Of a stretch of 64,000 nt of DNA, positions 60,736-64,000 are shown in pieces. The notes below the pieces were generated by a model, which did no database searches, was not told the DNA's origin, and was given only the letters and a program-made list of their open reading frames with translations. The stretch spans positions 1 to 64,000 of the forward strand of contig NZ_VAHN01000011.1 in NCBI RefSeq assembly GCF_005796205.1. The letters run 5' to 3'. Each line of letters opens with the position of its first letter. The first letter of the stretch is position 1. The translations under genes were made by a program, and so were the position numbers. The DNA comes from Pseudarthrobacter sp. NamE2 (GTDB lineage: Bacteria > Actinomycetota > Actinomycetes > Actinomycetales > Micrococcaceae).

Positions 60736-60980
60736 CGGGCGATGCTTCCCGCTCCCGGAACCCGGGGGCGGGAAGTAACCGCCGGCGGGTCCGGTCCGGC
60801 GAGGATTTTGACATCATCATCGGGTTCCTCGGCTTTTGGGCCCTGGTCCTGCTGGTGGTCACCGTTTGGATGGAAGTGACAGCGCAGCCTGCCCTTGGTT
60901 GGGCCCTTGGCCTGCTGGCAACGCTCCTTGCCCTGTACGGCATGGTGCGGCTGCGCCGGAAGCTCCCGGATCGCAGGTAA
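60732..60980 (+). CDS. Small two-helix membrane protein in the importer operon
   Basis: The GTG overlaps the permease stop, giving 82 residues: a basic N-terminus, two membrane helices (about 28-48 and 52-70) and a basic tail (RLRRKLPDRR). Small proteins like it are often found after such permeases in Arthrobacter-like genomes. No known function. Confidence 0.75.
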   Translation: MTGDASRSRNPGAGSNRRRVRSGEDFDIIIGFLGFWALVLLVVTVWMEVTAQPALGWALGLLATLLALYGMVRLRRKLPDRR

Positions 60981-61101
60981 CAGGGCAGGGGCGGTCCTGT
61001 CGCAGTTAACACTGCACTGCCGCTGAGTGCGAAGATACGAAGCGCCGGGGGCTACGAGGGGCAAGCAGCCTTACGCTGCAAGGAGTAATTGAGGGGACGC
61101 C

Positions 61102-62163
61102 GTGGCACGCACAACAGAAAGATCCCAACGGGGCGGCCACAACGGAGTCAGCATCGAGGACGTGGCTGCAGCCGCGGGTGTATCCACGGCCACCGTGTCC
61201 CGCGCAGTCCGGGGGCTGCCCCGGGTCTCGCCGGCCACGCGGGAGAAAATCCTTGAGGTGGCCGGAAACCTCGGCTACGTGGCCTCCTCCTCGGCTTCCG
61301 GCCTGGCAACAGGCCGCACCAAGACCATAGGGGTCCTGGCCCCGTTCGTCAGCCGGTGGTTCTTCTCGAAAGCCATCGAGGGCGCCGACCGCGAGCTTCA
61401 TGCACGGCAGTACAACCTCTCGCTCTTCAACCTGGGCGGCCACGGCAGCCACCGGGAACGGCTTTTCAGCAAGACCATGGTCTACAAGCAGATCGATGCC
61501 CTGCTTGTCCTGTGTATGGCACTGACCCACGAAGAACTGGACCACCTGCAGAAAATCGACATCCCGCTGGTGGTGGTGGGCGGCCACGTGGAGGAATGCG
61601 CCTACATCGGCATCGACGACTACGCCGCCGCCTCAACAGCGGTCCGGCATTTGATCGACCTGGGCCACCGGGACATCGCACTGCTGCACGGCGACGACGA
61701 GACGGACCTGAACTTCGATGTTCCCCGGGTACGGATCCTCGCCTTCAAGGACGTGATGGCCGCGGCAGGCCTTCCCACCCCGCCCGAGTGGGACGAATGG
61801 GGCGACTTCACCGTCCGAAGCGGGCAGGAAGCGTTCCGCCGGCTCTGGTCCAAGCCCGGTCCCAAGCCGTCCGCCATCTTCTGCGCGTCGGACGAGATGG
61901 CCATGGGCGTCATTTTCGAGGCGGCCCGGATCGGTGTCCGCGTCCCGGAGGACCTCTCGGTGGTGGGCATCGACAACCATGATTTTGCCGACGCCATGGG
62001 ACTGACCACCGTCGGCCAGCGGCCTGACGAGCAGGCGGAGCTTGCCACCAAGATGCTCCTGGACGAACTGGACGGCGTGGCCGGATCGGTGCAGTCAGCG
62101 GTTGCACCCCACGAGCTCATCGTGCGCCGGACCACAGCGCCGCCCATGGATCAGCGCCCCTGA
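61102..62163 (+). CDS. LacI family transcriptional regulator
   Basis: The GTG at 61102 follows GAGGGGACG and gives 353 residues. The HTH (about residues 16-37) contains VSIEDVAAAAGVSTATVSRAV, and the hinge helix follows at about 58-70. The periplasmic-binding-protein-like core has IGVLAPFVSRWFFSKAIEGA and PSAIFCASDEMAMGVIFEAA. It is downstream of the sugar importer and is the likely ligand of the two GTAARCGCTTGCAC operators. The effector is probably the imported disaccharide or a derivative. Confidence 0.92.
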   Translation: MARTTERSQRGGHNGVSIEDVAAAAGVSTATVSRAVRGLPRVSPATREKILEVAGNLGYVASSSASGLATGRTKTIGVLAPFVSRWFFSKAIEGADRELHARQYNLSLFNLGGHGSHRERLFSKTMVYKQIDALLVLCMALTHEELDHLQKIDIPLVVVGGHVEECAYIGIDDYAAASTAVRHLIDLGHRDIALLHGDDETDLNFDVPRVRILAFKDVMAAAGLPTPPEWDEWGDFTVRSGQEAFRRLWSKPGPKPSAIFCASDEMAMGVIFEAARIGVRVPEDLSVVGIDNHDFADAMGLTTVGQRPDEQAELATKMLLDELDGVAGSVQSAVAPHELIVRRTTAPPMDQRP

Positions 62164-62199
62164 ATCAGGGCGTTCCCCCGGTCAAGACGCAGGCCAGGC

Positions 62200-63084
62200 T
62201 CAGGACGCGCGGGCCAGTTGGCGGATGGGGATCCAGCGGGACGCGAGCCGCCGATAGGCAGCTGCGGCGCCGGTCATGTCCCCTTCCGCAAGGCACTCAA
62301 TGCCCAGCCGGATGTCCATGGGCGAATCGTCCGGGTACACCTTGTCCGCCACGGCCCCGTAGTCCAGCTCCACCATCGATTCCACATGGAACTGCTCAAG
62401 CCACTCCGTGAGCTGGGCAAGGTCGTCCAGCATGTCGAGGTCGGGAGCGGCCAGTGCCAGGTTGGCCACGGCGTAGCGGGCGCGTTCCAGTGCCTCGGTG
62501 ATGGGCGCCCACACGCGGACGGTGAGGATCCGGCCGGCGGCTTCCACAACGTCCTTGTGGTCCGACTCCATGAACAGGGAGAACCAGCTGAACGGGATGC
62601 CCCAGGTGGAGGCGCGGGTGTGCACGCGGATGGAACCATCCCGGGCCTTGACCTGGTCGATCCGCTCCTGGTGCTTGTCCCGCTGTTCTTCCGGGATCAG
62701 CAGCTCCGCGAGCGGACCGTGGATCCCTTCCATCAGCGCGTTGGCGGCCAGCCCGGCCCGGAGGACCAACTGGCTGGGACAGTAGAGGAGCACCGGCTCT
62801 GCGTCAGCGCCGTCGTCGGACGCTCCGTCCTGGGCGGCAGGGGCAGTAGTGACGCGGACCAAGTCGGTGCGCCCGGTGGGGAAGGGATCGCCGCCCGAAC
62901 GGGTGATGCGCCCCAAAGACGCCAGCAGCTCGGCGTTCTCGACGGCGGCGCGCGAGGCGGTGCGCGCGCCGGCGGCTTGGATGGCCGGGCGCTGTTCCTC
63001 CGGGAAAGCCTCCAGCGGCTCGTAGACGCGGAGGGTGGAAGAAAACGGCAGGCCTGCCTGGCCCCGGTAGAGGTTTCCCGTCAT
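62200..63084 (-). CDS. Conserved hypothetical protein (actinobacterial)
   Basis: AAAGGAG lies upstream of the ATG. The 294-residue protein has no signal or membrane segment. Its centre contains a recognisable family pattern (ALMEGIHGPLAELLIPEEQRDKH, then RVHTRASTWGIPFSWF), and an alpha-helical C-terminal part follows. I do not know a function. It lies between the LacI gene and exonuclease III, transcribed in the same direction as the latter. Confidence 0.72.
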   Translation of the reverse strand: MTGNLYRGQAGLPFSSTLRVYEPLEAFPEEQRPAIQAAGARTASRAAVENAELLASLGRITRSGGDPFPTGRTDLVRVTTAPAAQDGASDDGADAEPVLLYCPSQLVLRAGLAANALMEGIHGPLAELLIPEEQRDKHQERIDQVKARDGSIRVHTRASTWGIPFSWFSLFMESDHKDVVEAAGRILTVRVWAPITEALERARYAVANLALAAPDLDMLDDLAQLTEWLEQFHVESMVELDYGAVADKVYPDDSPMDIRLGIECLAEGDMTGAAAAYRRLASRWIPIRQLARAS

Positions 63085-63118
63085 TGCGGTCTCCTTTGCT
63101 GGGTCCAGGTGGCTGCCA

Positions 63119-63925
63119 TCAGTTTGCCAGTTCCACCAGCACGGGGGCGTGATCCGAGGCGCCTTTGCCCTTGCGTTCCTCGCGGTCGATGGACGCGCCG
63201 GTCACCCGGCTGGCCAAAGCAGGGGAGGCAAGGACGAAGTCGATCCGCATGCCTTCGCGCCTGGGGAAACGCAGCTGCGTGTAGTCCCAGTAGGTGTAGA
63301 CGCCGGGCCCGGGAGTGTAGGGGCGGACAACGTCGGTGTAGCCGGCGGATTCGAACGCGTGGAACGCGGCACGCTCGGGCGGGCTGACGTGGGTGTACCT
63401 GTTGTTGACGAAGAGGTCGATGTCCCAAACGTCCTCATCGAAGGGCGCAATGTTCCAGTCACCCATCAGCGCCACCTGGGCCTGCGGGTTCTCGGCGACG
63501 AGTCCCTGCGCGTGCGTCTTCAGGCTCTCAAGCCACTTCAGCTTGTAGGGCATGTGCTCGTCGTCCAGGGAGCGGCCGTTGGGTACATACAGGCTCCAGA
63601 TCCGGATCCCGGCACAGGTCGCGGCCATCGCACGGGCTTCCTGGACGGGGTCCTTGCCGGCCTTGCCGAAGGCGGGCTGGTCCAGGAAGGTGCGCTCCAC
63701 ATCTTCCAGCCCCACACGTGAAGCGATGGCCACGCCGTTCCACTGGTTCACTCCGAAGTGGGCCACCTCGTAGCCCATGCGCTCAAAGAGCTCCCACGGA
63801 AAGTTGTCGTCCTTGCACTTGGTCTCCTGGATGGCCAAAACGTCGCAGTCGCTGCGCTGAAGCCAGGCTTCAACGCGGTCGGCGCGGGCACGGAGCGAAT
63901 TTACATTCCAGGTAGCGATCTTCAC
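63119..63925 (-). CDS. xthA: Exodeoxyribonuclease III
   Basis: The GTG at 63925 gives 268 residues, the usual ExoIII length; upstream in-frame residues do not look like protein. The active-site residues are in VKIATWNVNSLR (Asn7), LAIQETKCKD (Glu), SLYVPNGRS (Tyr/Asn), LMGDWNIAP (Asp-x-Asn) and GKGASDHAPVLVE (Asp-His). It removes nucleotides from 3' ends and nicks abasic sites in base-excision repair. It is the last gene on this side of the window; 63926-64000 shows nothing further. Confidence 0.94.
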   Translation of the reverse strand: MKIATWNVNSLRARADRVEAWLQRSDCDVLAIQETKCKDDNFPWELFERMGYEVAHFGVNQWNGVAIASRVGLEDVERTFLDQPAFGKAGKDPVQEARAMAATCAGIRIWSLYVPNGRSLDDEHMPYKLKWLESLKTHAQGLVAENPQAQVALMGDWNIAPFDEDVWDIDLFVNNRYTHVSPPERAAFHAFESAGYTDVVRPYTPGPGVYTYWDYTQLRFPRREGMRIDFVLASPALASRVTGASIDREERKGKGASDHAPVLVELAN

Positions 63926-64000
63926 AGTTCCTAACTTACCGTGGCGGCCGCGCCGGGGGTAAAGCAACGCGGAACGCTCCGAATTCCCCGGTTCCAAGCC

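Noticed and set aside
1..64000. Prophage, transposon or CRISPR array
   Set aside because: No integrase, transposase, terminase, Cas protein, regularly spaced repeat or attachment-site duplication was found.

Overview
The window is high-GC, densely coding DNA from one bacterial chromosome. It shows many GTG starts, ATGA/GTGA stop-start overlaps, short TANNNT -10 boxes next to start codons, and no outer-membrane genes. This fits an actinobacterium, and the gene content (hut with an IclR regulator, tctCBA, GH68 levansucrase, an Asp23/AmaP-type envelope module) looks like Arthrobacter/Pseudarthrobacter (Micrococcaceae). That placement is inference from gene content; no rRNA lies in the window.

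Layout. 0-3 kb: an edge-truncated Ala-rich helical protein, a membrane-anchored coiled-coil protein, an extended SDR and a SigB/SigF-type sigma factor. 3.2-13.1 kb: a compact one-direction cluster for ADP-heptose-type sugar nucleotide synthesis and transfer (gmhB-like phosphatase, GT9, two GT4-type transferases, gmhA, a first bifunctional hldE, SDR, aldehyde dehydrogenase, a second bifunctional hldE). Finding this in a Gram-positive, with hldE twice and no hldD-like epimerase, is the most unusual part of the window. 13.2-17.7 kb: a spermidine-synthase-like protein, then LysR / MHS transporter / 3-hydroxybutyrate dehydrogenase. 17.7-18.3 kb: a gene-poor patch with a structured, terminator-ended element and a lysE remnant. 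18.3-24.8 kb: a histidine-utilisation block (permease, IclR regulator, hutU, hutH) with three copies of an 18-bp IclR-type operator; hutG lies apart at 33.9-34.9 kb with a matching half-site upstream.

25-34 kb: FAH-family hydrolase, a tctCBA-usp operon facing a CitA/CitB-type two-component system, and a CDF transporter coupled to a one-lobe binding lipoprotein. 35-41 kb: an antiporter, an AzgA-type purine permease, a CopC-like protein, a short flavoprotein, a 450-bp gene-free stretch with clustered DnaA-box-like sites, a tandem USP, and the decayed C-terminus of a PEP-utilising enzyme. 41-48.5 kb: a LolA-like exported protein with an ABC-2 exporter, a CDF transporter, a metallopeptidase, an EamA exporter, a DsbA-like thioredoxin and a HhH-PHP protein; several of these appear leaderless. 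48.6-49.1 kb: tRNA-Glu, tRNA-Asp, tRNA-Phe. 49.2-53.1 kb: a BCCT transporter with a long helical tail, and a levansucrase. 53.3-55.6 kb: a five-gene Asp23/AmaP-like envelope module. 55.6-62.2 kb: a GH13 glucosidase, a sugar ABC importer and a LacI regulator. The levansucrase and the glucosidase/importer share a nearly identical 14-bp LacI-type operator, suggesting one alpha-glucoside or sucrose regulon. The window ends with a conserved hypothetical protein and exonuclease III.
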